A stretch of 64,000 nt of DNA from positions 32,735-96,734 of the forward strand of contig JNVV01000010.1 of NCBI GenBank assembly GCA_000733355.1. The letters run 5' to 3'. Numbering within the stretch: the stretch's first letter is position 1; each line of letters opens with the position of its first letter. The notes beneath the pieces were generated by a model. It was not told the origin of the DNA, did not search any database, and worked only from the letters and a program-made list of their open reading frames with translations. The translations under genes and the position numbers were made by a program. Positions 21,178 through 32,834 of this stretch are shown in pieces. The stretch comes from Falciphora oryzae. Its lineage: Eukaryota; Ascomycota; Sordariomycetes; Magnaporthales; Magnaporthaceae.

Positions 21178-22659
21178 ATGTTGCCGTCGCAAACATCTCA
21201 GTCTACTGCGCTTGACGCAGATGCGCGCCCGCCGGGCGAGGCAGCATCGTCGGGCGCCAGCGTCCTGGAGACAGCATCCACCACACCGTCGAAATATGGG
21301 CTTGAAGCGCTTTACGGCAACCCCATGTTTGCAGGCGGCATCGGGCTTGCTAGCCTTGGGGCGGCGGCGGCGCTGCTTCGTCGTGGGGTGGTTCAAGGCG
21401 CTCAACTCTTACGCCAGAACCTGCTAGTCAATGTCGAGATTGGCCGCCGCGATCCATCGTACCCGTGGATTCTCGCATGGCTATCAAAGCCACGGCCGAC
21501 CCCCGGGTTCCTAGCGTCCAAGCTTACGCGCATAAGGAACCTATCTGTGGCGACATCCACAGATTCGGGTGGAGGATCTGGCGAAGCCAAGCAGTCGACT
21601 CGGGCCAGCTTCTTCCTGCAGCCCGGATACGGCCGGCATATCATCCGGCACACAGACGGCACGTACATCGCTGTCAGTCGGGACAAGCAATCGACAGCGA
21701 ACCATCAAACCGGGGAGCCACATGAGATTGTCACTCTCACCACGCTATGGTCGCAGCGCCACGTGTTCGAGCAGGTGTTTTCTGAAGCGCATGCGCTCGC
21801 CAAAAGCGCGCAAGAGGGAAAGACACCGGTGTATAGGATCCAAGGCATGTCGTGGGCACCGCTGGGAGTTGCGCGGAGAAAGCGGCCGCTCGCATCCGTC
21901 GTTTTCGACAAGGGGCTCAAGGAGGGCATCGTGGCAGACGTCAATGACTTTCTTGGGCGGCACCAGTGGTACGTCGACCGTGGGATCCCGTACCGGCGCA
22001 CATACCTTCTCCACGGTCCGCCTGGGAGCGGTAAGTCGTCTTTCATCCACGCCCTCGCGGGAGAGTTGGACTATAACCTGGCTATCGTGAACCTGGTCGA
22101 GCGGGGGCTCACGGACGACAGGCTGGCTGCTATGCTTATGACGCTGCCCCCACGTTCGATCCTGCTTCTGGAGGACGTCGACGTCGCGTTCGGGAATCGT
22201 CAGGAAAGGTCGTCGGATGGATACAGCGGCGCCACGGTGACGTATTCCGGGCTGCTGAACGTTTTGGACGGACTGGCAGCGGGGGAGGACCGGATAGCGT
22301 TCCTGACCACCAACTACATAGAGCGGCTTGACCCTGCCCTCATCCGCCCGGGGCGGGTCGACGTGATCGCGCGGATAGGGGAGGCAACAGCTCATCAGGC
22401 GGCCAAGCTCTGGGACCGGTTCTACGGTGACGTTGATCCGTCTGGCAGTGGACGGGAAAAGTTCCTGGCTAAGCTGAAGCAGCTGGGCTTCTTCTCCGGC
22501 GTGCCACGCCGGCCCACTCGCCAAGTCAGTACCGCTGCCATCCAGGGCCTGTTCCTGACTTACAAAGAAGACATGAACGGCGCCATTGCCGGGATGGAGG
22601 ACTATTTTATGCACGCGCAGGCTGGTCACGGCGGTCATACCCATCAGGCGACCGCTTAA
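21178..22659 (+). CDS. BCS1: Mitochondrial chaperone BCS1 (AAA ATPase)
   Basis: Single-exon gene of 493 residues. BCS1 sits in the mitochondrial inner membrane and passes the folded Rieske Fe-S protein across it to complete respiratory complex III. Visible features: a short hydrophobic segment at about 50-67, the BCS1-specific N-terminal region (about 80-250), Walker A GPPGSGKSS near residue 280, Walker B SILLLEDVDVAF near 327-338, and the AAA sensor region FLTTNYIERLDPALIRPGRVD near 371-391. The length is near that of yeast BCS1 (456). The ATG at 21178 gives a complete protein without introns. Fungi also have BCS1-like paralogs with other roles, so strict orthology is not certain. It is the first host gene after the transposon block, with its start only about 260 bp from the last repeat. 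Confidence 0.85.
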   Translation: MLPSQTSQSTALDADARPPGEAASSGASVLETASTTPSKYGLEALYGNPMFAGGIGLASLGAAAALLRRGVVQGAQLLRQNLLVNVEIGRRDPSYPWILAWLSKPRPTPGFLASKLTRIRNLSVATSTDSGGGSGEAKQSTRASFFLQPGYGRHIIRHTDGTYIAVSRDKQSTANHQTGEPHEIVTLTTLWSQRHVFEQVFSEAHALAKSAQEGKTPVYRIQGMSWAPLGVARRKRPLASVVFDKGLKEGIVADVNDFLGRHQWYVDRGIPYRRTYLLHGPPGSGKSSFIHALAGELDYNLAIVNLVERGLTDDRLAAMLMTLPPRSILLLEDVDVAFGNRQERSSDGYSGATVTYSGLLNVLDGLAAGEDRIAFLTTNYIERLDPALIRPGRVDVIARIGEATAHQAAKLWDRFYGDVDPSGSGREKFLAKLKQLGFFSGVPRRPTRQVSTAAIQGLFLTYKEDMNGAIAGMEDYFMHAQAGHGGHTHQATA

Positions 22660-23173
22660 GACGCCATGTCAATCCTCTTCCGCGACTCGAGTGCCTGCCT
22701 AATGAGTTGCTTCACGTCTATATTTAGCCATCTATCTGCTCGATCATGTACAATATCTGGGGTAATGGCATCGGGAAAAGGATGTCATTACTGGCACGGG
22801 ATAGCAGAGCATCGTGGGGTTCACTAATTTACCCCGCCAAGCAGGAGTGACGGCACTTTGGGGTACTGAGGTGCTCAGAGATGGTCCCGCCCGCCAACCT
22901 ATTTTCACCGGAGCTTCAGAACTGGGAAGGTGGAGACATGCATGGGCCCCCACGCCCCCACGCCGCCGCCTCAACGGCCAGGCTTGATTTCTTGGCATGT
23001 TTTTTTTACCGCCTTTTTTGAAGCTTGTTTTTTTTTTTTGTATTTCCTGCCCACCTCTCTCAGCCTTGCTATTCCCATCGCATCCTGAGAGAACCATTTC
23101 GGCGACGCTCACGCCAAACCAACATCTACCGGATCTGGGCCTGAAAATCGACCGCCAATTGATTGTTGATACA
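22660..23173. other. Intergenic, BCS1 to RPF2
   Basis: About 510 bp. It holds the 3' region of BCS1 and the promoter of RPF2, with T-rich tracts at about 22999-23040 just upstream of the RPF2 start. No gene is seen. Confidence 0.6.
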
Positions 23174-24632
23174 ATGTTGCGGCAAATGTACGGCAACCAC
23201 TCTTCCTACCCCTTGCCGTTGTGTGTGCCTGCTACTAACTGCATTTGCAGCAAGCCGCGGAACGCCCGCTCCAAGCGGATTCTGGAGAAAAAGGCCCCGA
23301 AAGTCGTCGAGAACCCAAAGTCTGCTCTGTTCCTTCGTGGAACAAGCTGTAGCCAGGTGGTTCAGGATGCCCTTGCCGACATCTACTCAATGCGCCAGCC
23401 TCTGGCAAAAAAGTACGCCTGCTTACGACAACGAGATTCCCCCGCCAGCCAATGCCGCTGACGTGCTGCCGACGTGCGCTAACTGACGCTTGGTCTTTTT
23501 TCACTCACCATAGGTTCACAAAGAAGAACGCAGTGTAGGCCCGGCAAACCTCCCCAGCTACCTGTTGTCTACATGCCTACCGTTATATATGGTCCCCCTG
23601 ACCGAACGAAACGACGCGGACGACTGACATGATGGTGCCCAGACACCCGTTTGAGGACCCAACCTCACTGGTTAGTTGGATTTGTTTACTTATCCGTTTT
23701 TTTTTCCTTCTCCTTCTTGCTCCTTATCTCAAGCTGTCGCTCTCACCCTGCCCCTCCACTTCACCCTGACTCTCGGCTGCTCTTGCTAACCGTATTTATG
23801 CAGGAGTTCTTTTCTGAGAAATGCGACACAAGTGGGTGATGATCTGGCCCACGTGTCCCTGACCAGGCCTGCTGTTGCTCGTGCCGCTGACATTGGGTAA
23901 ACAGGCCTCCTCGTCTTTGGATCCAGCAGCAAAAAGCGTCCCCACACCCTGACCCTGGTGCGAACGTTCAACCATAAAGTCTTGGATATGTTGGAGCTAT
24001 ACCTTGACGCCGACTCTTTCAGACGCATCTCGCAGTTTAAGACGTCCAAGTTTACAGTCGGTCTCCGCCCGATGATGGTTTTCGCGGGCGCTCAGTTCGA
24101 GAGTACCGTGCAGAACGAGTATACGGCTGCCAAGAGTCTACTTCTGGATCTTTTCCGCGGAGACAGCAGCTCGGAAAAGATCGATGTCGAGGGCCTCCGC
24201 TACGTCATCGTCGTCACCGCCGAGGACGCGCCTGTTGGCACAGTAGACGCTGACGGCCTGAAGCCCGCGATCCATCTGCGTGTCTACATGATCCAGACCA
24301 GGCGCAGCGGCCAGAAGCTGCCTAGGGTCGAACTGGAAGAGATCGGGCCCCGAATGGACTTGCGGCTAGGAAGAGTGCGCGAGCCTGACGAGGCCGTTCT
24401 GAAGGAAGCCATGCGGAGACCCAAGACGACAGAGGAGAGGACCAAGAAGAACATCTCCACCGACGCCATGGGCGACAAAATGGGACGGATCCATCTGACT
24501 AAGCAGGATTTGGGTGATCTTCAAACAAGGAAGATGAAAGCGCTCAAGAGGGATCGGGGAGAGGGCGACGGGGAGAGGCGGCCTTCATCCGAGGATGCGG
24601 CGCGATCCAAAAAGAAGTTGCGCAAGACTTGA
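23174..24632 (+). CDS. RPF2: Ribosome production factor 2 (Brix-domain protein)
   Basis: Spliced gene of 326 residues. Exons by splice signals and frame: 23174-23187, 23251-23412, 23514-23534, 23643-23670, 23804-23831, 23905-24632 (981 coding nt). Rpf2 works with Rrs1 in the nucleolus to load the 5S RNP (5S rRNA, uL18, uL5) into pre-60S particles. The joined protein starts MLRQIKPRNARSKR, contains ALFLRGTSCSQVVQDAL and SLLVFGSSSKKRPHTLTLVR, and ends in a Lys/Arg-rich tail, all as in Rpf2/Brix proteins; yeast Rpf2 has 344 residues. Three of the inner exons are only 21, 28 and 28 nt and the first only 14, so automated gene calls may miss the N-terminal third. Donor of intron 4 (gtgggt) is chosen because it alone restores the conserved frame. 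Confidence 0.9.
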
Positions 24633-25377
24633 AAAGTAGATTTCTTGTCCCACTGCCCCTCCATCCTCCATGCAACCATCCCTACATCACTATGCACGTG
24701 TGCGTGGATAGTAGATGTCCTGTGGCGTCGCGAGGCCAAAGGCTTCAGCGTAGGACGTGGAGGTAGAAAACACAGTAACTGCTGGCTCTAGGCTATGCGT
24801 GTCGGTGGCAATCAAAACAGAAAGCGTATATTTCGGATCTCTCAGATCCCGCCGTGAAACCGGGGCCTGCCCTGAACTTCTTGGCAACGCAAAATGCGCC
24901 ATCGTAAAAGCCACTGCCCAACTGGCCCTGTGGTTCCTTCCTGAGGATCTATGGGCTGAGGGACGCTCGGCGGGGAGGAAACGCGTTCACATAAACACGT
25001 TTATATTCCCCAGATAGAGACCCACACTTGTCTTCTCGTCGCTAGAGAGGGACTGTTTCCCCCCAACTTCCTCTCATCTAACACAGACTGGCAGCGAAAG
25101 AAAGGGCCAACCAGCGGGCGAGCCAGCACCCGTTGTGTCATGTGATGGATTGATGGGAGCACCTCATCACCTGTTCCCCCTTTGCTCGGCCCCTGGCACC
25201 CGAGGAGGCGTCGGGACGCAGCACAGCCTGACAACATTACCTATTCAAGGAGATTGATCATTATCAGGATCAAGATTAACTGACCCCAAGGCCTTATTCG
25301 CCGGCGGGACCTTGTAGCAGCTGGCCGCATCTAGTACGGTTCTCTGGCTTCTATGCCGATCAGCCGGGCACCAGTCG
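24633..25377. other. Convergent intergenic region
   Basis: About 745 bp between the ends of RPF2 (+) and the Zn2Cys6 factor (-). No supported gene or structure is seen. Confidence 0.6.
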
Positions 25378-27139
25378 TCATCGGCCGCCCTGGCTTGGAA
25401 CGGGACCGGGAAAGCTTTGTATGCCCGTCATCATCTCGCTCAGCATCTCGATATGTGATACAAAGTTGGGAGCGTTCTCCTGGGCGAGGGCAGCGTCGTC
25501 GCCCACCCAGCTAGCACCCCATAGCTCGGCCGGTACGTAGCCAGGATTGTCTCGGTCATCGTGGAGGGCCACGCGGACGGACCACTCCAGGTGCGGCCAC
25601 CACTGACGCTCGACATCAGGGCCGAAGTAGTCTGAATTGAGGAGAGAGACGATGCCGAGAACCTCGCGCCGTGCCATCCCCCGCAGCCACCAGACCTGGT
25701 CGAGGCACTTGAGAAGCGCAAAGAAACTCGCCAGGATGGCCAGGGCACGGGGCCGTCGGTCCTCGACCAGCTCCACGAAGCGCCGGGATACTGTGGCCGG
25801 GAAGGCGAGCGGCGAGCCCTTGTGCGGGATCTTGTGTGCCCAGTTGAGGACGGCCACGGCATGCTCATATGCCTGTCGTGTGGCTTGCCGGGTGCTGTTG
25901 CTGCTGCTGCTGCCGCCGGGCAGTCCTTCCGCCTGGGACTCAAAGCCAGTCCCGGACGAGGATGACGGACCCGTGGCGGCAGCAGCAGTAGCGGCCGCCG
26001 GGTCGAAGCCCAGCCGCTGATGGCCGGCAGCAGCAGCAGCAGCGGCGGCGGCACCAACATCCGGGACCCGGCTCGATAATGATGGTGAATCTTGGCAGGG
26101 GTTATCCAGTGGCAGCGCGGCCAGCTCTTGGTCCAGCCCGTCAAGCAAATGGCCGAAAAAGGTTGGCTCGGTGCTGTTGAAGTCCAGTTGCAGGACGGGC
26201 TGCGAGTTGATGATGGGTATGACGGCGCTACTATGGCGTAGCCACTGCCATGAAGCGGCGGTCACGGCCTTGACGCCCTGGAACGAGTGGAACCAGGAGA
26301 GGGGAAGACCATAGCCGCCGAGGGCGGCGCGGTTCCTGACAATGCTGCCGTCGGCCGGGTGGGACACGGCTATGGACTCGTCCTTGGTGAAGACGCGAGT
26401 GGCGGTGGACTGGATGGCGATCAGGGTGGAGGTCAGGAACAGGGACTCGGCGTTGGAGGCGTTGATGCCGCGGGTCAGCACGTCGCTGTACTCGCGGAGG
26501 GACGAGGCCATGTAGGCATGGGAGGCGCGGACGACCTCCTGGTCGCGGGGAGATAAACTCCTGAGGTGCAGCGCGGCGACGGCCAGGATGCCGTCGGCGA
26601 GATGCTGCGAGTCTGCGGCGAAGGCGATCTGGGGGACGGCGTCGCGCCACACCTCTTCAGCGACGGGGGCGGCAATGTTGAGCGTTTTGCTGGTCACGGA
26701 GATGAAGTGGTGCATCAGGCGCAACTCCAGGAGCCTGCTCGTGGCAGGGGTCGTATGTGACAGCACACCGGCGGCGGCCGGAGTGTGGTAGAGCGGGGTT
26801 GTGCTCGTCGTCGAGGGCCCTGTGGCGGCGGCTCCGGACACACCAGTTCGCTGGGGGGCGGCGGGCGCGCCGTCGCTGCTGGCGCGGAAGGCTCCGGGAT
26901 GCTCAAAGTCACAGTCGACGCCATGCTTCATGCAGTTGCCGCATCGGGGATGCACCTCGTCGCACTAGACAAAAAGAATGCCGCCTCGATTGCAGCTGCT
27001 AGTTAGCCAGAGACCCCCATTTCGACGCGCGGGCTGCTTCCGCCAGCAGCGAGCCCGCTGGGCAGCAGACCTTGATCTTGCGGCTCTTGCAGCGCTTGCA
27101 GCCGTCTCGGCTCTTTTTGTGGGAGCGTCGCGGCGGCAT
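25378..27139 (-). CDS. Zn(II)2Cys6 transcription factor, fungal type
   Basis: Two exons on the minus strand: 27139-27071 and 26964-25378, with a 106-bp intron (gtctgc...tctag), giving 551 residues. The intron splits the zinc cluster: exon 1 ends DGCKRCKSRKIK and exon 2 starts CDEVHPRCGNC, so the joined motif is C-x2-C-x6-C-x6-C-x2-C-x6-C at about residues 14-42. After a Ser/Thr/Pro linker comes LLELRLMHHFIS, followed by an acidic/aromatic region, the layout of the Upc2/Ecm22-like group of C6 factors (DUF3468-type middle region). Residues about 290-370 are low-complexity Ala/Ser/Gly with variable codon runs. It should bind DNA as a nuclear regulator; targets cannot be told from the sequence or neighbours. 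Confidence 0.85.
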
Positions 27140-27915
27140 CGCGGGTGTCAAATGGGCCGTATGCGCCAACCCGGGCTTGTCATGGTCGCGGGGCGTGTGG
27201 CGGATGATGGATCTCGGGTGCGGTGGTTGCGGGAGAGCCTGTAGAGGCGGATGGATAGAGTTCGAGGTTGTCCGGAGAGCCAAGTCGGTACGGCGGGCCC
27301 TACATAGAGTGTGGCCGCCAACGAAGGGCGGGCTGGGCGGTGCTCGTCAACGGACTTGAGATGGAAGCGGGGGCGGACGGACCCAGGCAGCACCGCGTTG
27401 GCCAGAAAAGCGACGAATAATTGAGGCGGCATCCACAGTGGAGATAGCCAGCCCGCTCACCGACCGCCCTAGCTGCCGGTTACCGCAATTACCGACGCCC
27501 CGACGTGCCTACGCAGGGATAGTTGCCTGTAGACAGGTACCTAGGCATATAGATGGGACGCCGGCAGCCATGCATTGTAAAGCTAGCCCTGGAGTGCATG
27601 TCTCACGTATCGCCTGGAAGCAAGATGGAGGGGCTGGCCAGTTCTCGCATTCCACCGCCTCAAAGCACCAGCGCGTCCGCAGATAACCGGCCGAGATGCA
27701 CGAGGGGCTTGAATGCCCGACACAGAGACGGATGTAGGTGGGTGGAGATATCTAGGTAAGGTATATGGTAGACGGACTCAGGCCGGCCGGTAGTAGGGAA
27801 CGCAGATTTGATCGTACAAAACACGCACGGCCAGCACGTGTCCCTGCCGCTGCCAGGGGCCAGTGGAGGCTGTGTGACGGTCTTCCCAAAACGAAACGAA
27901 GCATAAAGAATGGCA
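27140..27915. other. Intergenic upstream of the Zn2Cys6 factor
   Basis: About 775 bp holding the promoter of the transcription factor and the 3' flank of the uS11m gene (both on the minus strand). Short frames here overlap on both strands and show no recognisable domain. Confidence 0.5.
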
Positions 27916-28605
27916 TCAGCCCAAGCGTCTCGGCTTCTTACTCCTCGTGCCTCCGAATTTGAGCCTCGTGGCGTCGGACACGCGGATGATCTTGGGCCGG
28001 AGCAGCCTCCCTTCGTTACCCAGCAGGACCTTTGTGACAGCATCGCGGCCGGGCCCGAAGCCGCGCATGGAAATCTCGAGCTGGTCTATGTCCTTGTGTT
28101 TGCCCATCTGCTGGAGCTTGTCGATCACGTACGCGCCGAGCTGGTATGCCGAGTCGTAGTGCTTGCGCCCCGACTTCCTGAAGCCCAGGTTCCCGCACGA
28201 CAATGAGATGATTGGACTGCGGTCGGGAGTGGTGATGGTGATGTGGGTGTTGTGCTTGTGGCTGAAGATGTGGAAATGCCACGGCTCCTGGCTGGTGCTG
28301 ACCGGCTTCTTGCGCTCGAATTCATCCAGCGACGTGTTGGTGAGGTGATCCAGGGAGCTGTCGTCGATGCGCGTGCTGATACGCGCGCTGGCCGTTCCGC
28401 TGGACGACAACAGGCTGCCCAGCTGCAACATCGAGTCGGCGGTCTTGGGGGGGTTAGAGGTGCCAGAGCCGCCCCCGCCTGCTGTGTCGCTTGCGAACGC
28501 CCTCCTCCATCGTGGCACCGGATTGCTGCGCCCAGCGGCTGGCATCGCTGCCTGGAAAATCTTGGTCAGGCCCGGTGCCCGCCAAGTCAAGCCGCGGCCC
28601 ATCAT
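27916..28605 (-). CDS. MRPS18: Mitochondrial small-subunit ribosomal protein uS11m
   Basis: Single exon of 229 residues on the minus strand. The C-terminal 120 residues are the uS11 fold: HNTHITITTPDRSPIISLSC, then GNLGFRKSGRKHYDSAYQLG, then GPGRDAVTKVLLG and a basic C-terminus, as in bacterial S11 and yeast Mrps18. The first 60 residues are Arg/Ala/Ser-rich with few acidic residues, as expected for a mitochondrial targeting sequence. uS11 lies on the platform of the small subunit near the mRNA exit. The length is close to yeast Mrps18 (217). ATG ATG at the start leaves a one-codon ambiguity. The symbol follows the yeast ortholog. Confidence 0.85.
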   Translation of the reverse strand: MMGRGLTWRAPGLTKIFQAAMPAAGRSNPVPRWRRAFASDTAGGGGSGTSNPPKTADSMLQLGSLLSSSGTASARISTRIDDSSLDHLTNTSLDEFERKKPVSTSQEPWHFHIFSHKHNTHITITTPDRSPIISLSCGNLGFRKSGRKHYDSAYQLGAYVIDKLQQMGKHKDIDQLEISMRGFGPGRDAVTKVLLGNEGRLLRPKIIRVSDATRLKFGGTRSKKPRRLG

Positions 28606-29334
28606 GTCTGCATGCTATTTCTAGGTCGGTTGGTCGCTCGGTTAGTGACGCCGCCCGTGCCGGATGTTCGCAAGTTCTTCGGCGAGAGAAGAATCCTAGC
28701 AACAGGTTCGGGGCGCACTCACCAAGGAGTGGGTGTGTGCGCTTTTGGTCCCAATGAGGGGCTACCAAGCCACTGCTCTGGCAGGGGTGGTAGGAACGAT
28801 AGGAACGGTCGGTGGTGCCAGGGGGCGGGGAGACCGATCGGAAGACAGTCTAGTGAGTGATCGGTATACCTACCTAGATATTCGTCTGCCAGCCTTGCTT
28901 GGCTGCCCGCATTGAACACAGCCTCTCTCTGATCCAACAAAGGCACCTTTGGGGTTGCGACTGAAAAAAAAAGAGCTCGCGGGCCGATGGACCCACATCA
29001 TACTTTCCACCCCTCAATTATTGGCCATGGAAGCCTCCAGGCCCCACCTAACAACCGCGTGTACAACGTATCCCGCATGTTGAGGACGATCGACCCCTGC
29101 TTTAGGCCGTCGGCTGTCCCGCGATATTTTTTTTTTTTTCTTCTCGAGTAAAATCTTGCCCCAGCCTCAACCCGCATCGCCAATCTAAGAGCACCATCTT
29201 CGGGACCCGGAAGGCGAGGGACAAAAGGAAAAGAGGAGTAATAGGAGGAAGGGTGAAACACGGAGTAAAGGAGGGAAAGATACAAAAAAGAGGGGGAAAA
29301 AGTAGGCGGGCGGAACCAACAAAAAGAGAGCAGG
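28606..29334. promoter_or_regulatory. Divergent promoter region, uS11m / TIM44
   Basis: About 730 bp separates the divergent starts of two nuclear genes for mitochondrial proteins. Polypurine sequence (GGAGGAAGG-like, 29215-29330) directly precedes TIM44. No specific factor site is claimed. Confidence 0.45.
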
Positions 29335-31068
29335 ATGGCTGCCACTTTGATAAGGGCGCCTCATCAAAGGGCCCTCGCCCTCGGAAGAACCGCCTTCTTG
29401 CTCTCTTCTCCCCCGGGTCTCAGATCGCCAGCATCTAACCGCCTGATCTCGCACCGGTCACAACCTATCGTCTCGTCCATCCTCTCCTCGCACCCTGCGC
29501 TCCCGAGCCGCCTGTTGTTCGACTCGTCCAGGGAGGACGCCCGGCAACTCCGCGCCTTCCACAGCTCTGTCCGTTTACTACAGAAACAGCCACAGGATGG
29601 GTCCGCGCCACCGAGTGAAGCACCTAAAGACAAAGCGGCTGAGGCCAAGGCTAGGAATCCAGCGCCCGAAGAAGCGCCCGAGGACGAGCTAGGTGGCGAC
29701 AAGAAAAAGAATGATGCGAGCGAAGGGGAGGAGAGCAGCGAGGGAGCGAAGGAGGAGAAGGGAGAGCACGGCGGCAAGAAGCAGCAGGCCGGGGACATGC
29801 CGCCCCCTCCGCGCCATGGCGACAAGACGCCATGGCAGGTGTTTATGGAGACAATGCAGTCCGAGTTCAAGCAGTCTAAGGAATGGGACGAGTCCACGAA
29901 AGCCATTGCCTCGTCGGCGCACCAGTTCACCGAGAGTGAATCGGTGCGGCGCGCCCGCCAGGCGTACGAGGCCACGTCGGGTGCCGTCTCCAGCACTGCC
30001 GGGACGGTGCTGAAAGGAACCGCCAGCGCTATTGGCAAGGGCGCCTCGTGGACCTGGGAAAGCCCCGTCATGAAGGGCGTCCGCAAGGCCGCCAACGTCA
30101 CCGGCGACGCCCTCGATGAGGCTACCAAGCCGATACGCGAGACCGAGGCGTACAAAAATGTCAAGAACGTGATTGATGACGGGAGCAGCTCGAGATACGG
30201 CGGCTGGGTCGACAAAGAGGAGAGGCGGAGGCGGCGAGAGCTGCAGCAAGCCGACCCGTCCCAGGCCGGGCCGGTCGCGCAAGAGAATCCCGAGTATGTT
30301 AGCCCTTTCATTGCCTATTGCCGTCTCTTTTGTTTTCCTCTCCTTCTTCTTGTGTTCGTGCGCTAACCTTGAACCCCCTGTCACGTTGGTAGTGCCGGCA
30401 CCAATGTTACCCTCCACAAAGATGCGGCGTGGAAGGAGGCCTGGAGGGACTTCCGAGACTCGAACAAATTTGTTCAGGGAGTCTTCAGTATGAAAAGCAC
30501 GTACCAGGAGTCGGAGAACCCTCTTATCTCGACGGCCAGGAGTATCACGGACCGGGTCGCGGGGTTCTTTGCCGAGAACGAGACGGCCATGGTGATCAAG
30601 AAGCTGCGGCAGATAGACCCGGCGTTCCAGATCGAGCCGTTTCTGCGCGACCTACGCGAATACATACTGCCCGAGGTGCTCGACGCCTACGTCAAGGGTG
30701 ACGTCGAAACGCTGAAGCTCTGGCTGTCCGAGGCCCAGTTCTCAGTGTACGAAGCTCTCACCAAGCAATATCTTCAGGTGGGCCTGAAGTCGGATGGACG
30801 CATTCTCGACATCCGTCACGTCGACATACTGAAGGCCAGGATGCTGGAGCCGGGCGAGATTCCAGTCTTTATCATCACTTGCAGGACGCAGGAGGTGCAC
30901 GTGTACCGCAACGCCAAGACCAAGGAGCTGGCGGCGGGCATGGAGGACCGCGTTCAGCTTGTGACCTACGCCATCGGCATCACAAGAGTTCCCGAGGATG
31001 TCAACAACCCGGAGACAAGAGGCTGGCGCCTGATTGAGATGCAAAAGAGCAGCCGCGACTACATATAA
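29335..31068 (+). CDS. TIM44: Mitochondrial import inner membrane translocase subunit TIM44
   Basis: Two exons, 29335-30293 and 30393-31068, with a 99-bp intron (gtatgt...ttggtag), give 544 residues. Tim44 tethers mtHsp70 (Ssc1) and its J-protein partners to the TIM23 channel on the matrix side, forming the import motor. The N-terminus is a targeting sequence rich in Arg/Ser (about 1-80), followed by a charged Glu/Lys/Gly stretch (about 90-155). The J-protein/Hsp70-binding middle region contains TPWQVFMETMQSEFKQSKEW. The C-terminal domain, mostly in exon 2, reads DPAFQIEPFLRDLREYILPE and GEIPVFIITCRTQEVHVYRN, typical of the membrane-binding Tim44 fold. The intron falls before AGTNVTLHKD and the frame is continuous. 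Confidence 0.93.
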
Positions 31069-32807
31069 AGCCGTTCCCTCATAACCCAGGCTTGGCTCCG
31101 CACCGCTCGGATCCGCCAGTGCGGTCACAAGCTCGCCATCGAGATGGCTGCCTGTATGCGGCCTTCGTCCGCACTCTCGGAGTGCTTCCTGTGAGTGACC
31201 CGGCGATTCGATGTCTGTCGCTCCCCAGCTCGGAATTCCCAGTCCCCAGAGCAACCCTAACGAAAAAGTACCCCATGTATTATTTTCCGTGTACACTACC
31301 TACCTACCCATCCATCTCTCCAGCCTCCACGTGCTCATGCCCTGGGCTGTTTCAATCTTCTACTTGTACCATAGCCATAATTGACGACGGGAGTTCGGGG
31401 AGGGGCGCGGACATTCTGGGGAGAGCCAAAAGATATAGATCCACAGAGGAAAAGAAAAAAGAGCAGAAGGAAACTGAGGCTTGGAGGGCTGTGTCGCGAC
31501 AGCCGACTAATGCCTTTTGGTCGAAATCACCACTCTAGCTATGGAAGGGCACTCGGCGTTGCCAGGCGAGTCGCTGCTAATAGAGGACACTGGCGAAAAA
31601 AAAAAAAAAAAAAAAAAACACAAGACCACATAAAGACTATCTGCCAGCCCGTATACGACAAGGCTCACGCCTAGCTACTATTTATACGCCCTTGATTTGG
31701 TGTCATGATGCTAAAAGTGGACTGAGCATTCGGGGACATTATCCGTCGGTCTTGTCAGAGCCAAGCCTGCAGTGGCTCTCAACAGGAATCAGACGGTGTC
31801 AAATCCCAGTCGTGCAATCGATCCGCGTCGGATTCTGTCCGTGTTTCAGGCCAACAAACATAGGCGGAGATGACGGAACTCGGCGGACGTGCCTACTTGG
31901 GTAGGTAGGTAAGGTCCCTGTGCAGGCTGGCAGGCTGCAGTGCATTTGCCGAATCCGTAGGACGGGGCGTATTTGTGAAGCGAGACAGAGCCAACCTATG
32001 CCTCCTTTTGGACAGGATTGTTTGTCAGCGGCCGAGGTTTGCCATGACAAAGGACGATTGCTCATTGGGATTGTAAATGACGAAAGACGGAAGGTTGCGG
32101 CGTGCTACCAGTGCTGCTGACAATTCAAGGCGCCCCAGCCGCCTGGAACCACAAGGCTAAAACACCAAATTATCAATCGCTGCTGAGGGTTCCGCATAAA
32201 TATCCGGGTATGCCTGCCCTCATTTTGCGTTTGCCGTCATGAGCTCGAGGAAACAAAAGGCGGCACCGGATTTCCCTCCTTTTTCCCCCTTTGGGTCCTT
32301 CTGTTCTCTCTCTAGTGCCGACCTGGAATCGGGCAGCTCGCGCTGTCTTTCCTGTCTGGTGACCTGGACCTGCGCGTTTACCATCCACTAGACCAGGGAC
32401 TTGGCGGTCGAGGCAGCTGCAAGTCGACCAGGCTCTCCCTACGCCGACGGTAGCCTGTGCTGCCCGAGTCAAGACCGATTCCCCGACACACCGACGGACG
32501 GCGCGTCAACGCGAGTATTCTCACAAACCGGTACGTAATTAGTGTCTCCAGTGCACTCAGCTGCCCACTGTGGAATCTTGGTGGGATGGCTGGGGAGCAT
32601 TCATATCATTTGTGGTCAATATATACATGCCTCGGTGACTGTGTGTTCTGTGGAGGGAAAAAAAATAAAGCCCCTCCACAGACACCTGCCTGCGTCCTGC
32701 CCGTCTCCATCCCCCTCCCTGACCTGCTCCCCCTCCATCTGTTGATTTTTTTTCTTCCTCTTTTTTGGTTCGATTTTCTTTTGTTTCGATTCTTCTCCTT
32801 CCTCTCT
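31069..32807. other. Intergenic, TIM44 to cystathionine gamma-lyase
   Basis: About 1.7 kb without a recognised gene. It includes a run of about 24 A at 31596-31618, tacc/aggt repeats (31294-31310 and 31898-31912) and a long pyrimidine-rich tract at about 32745-32807 that probably marks the start region of the downstream transcript. Confidence 0.55.
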
Positions 32808-32834
32808 ATGTTGGATCAGGCCTATAGAGCTTAA
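32808..32834 (+). promoter_or_regulatory. Candidate upstream ORF in the CYS3 leader
   Basis: A short ATG-to-TAA frame of eight codons follows the pyrimidine-rich tract that probably lies near the transcription start. It ends about 255 bp before the main start. It would be in the mRNA leader only if transcription starts before it and no leader intron removes it, neither of which can be seen here. Confidence 0.2.
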
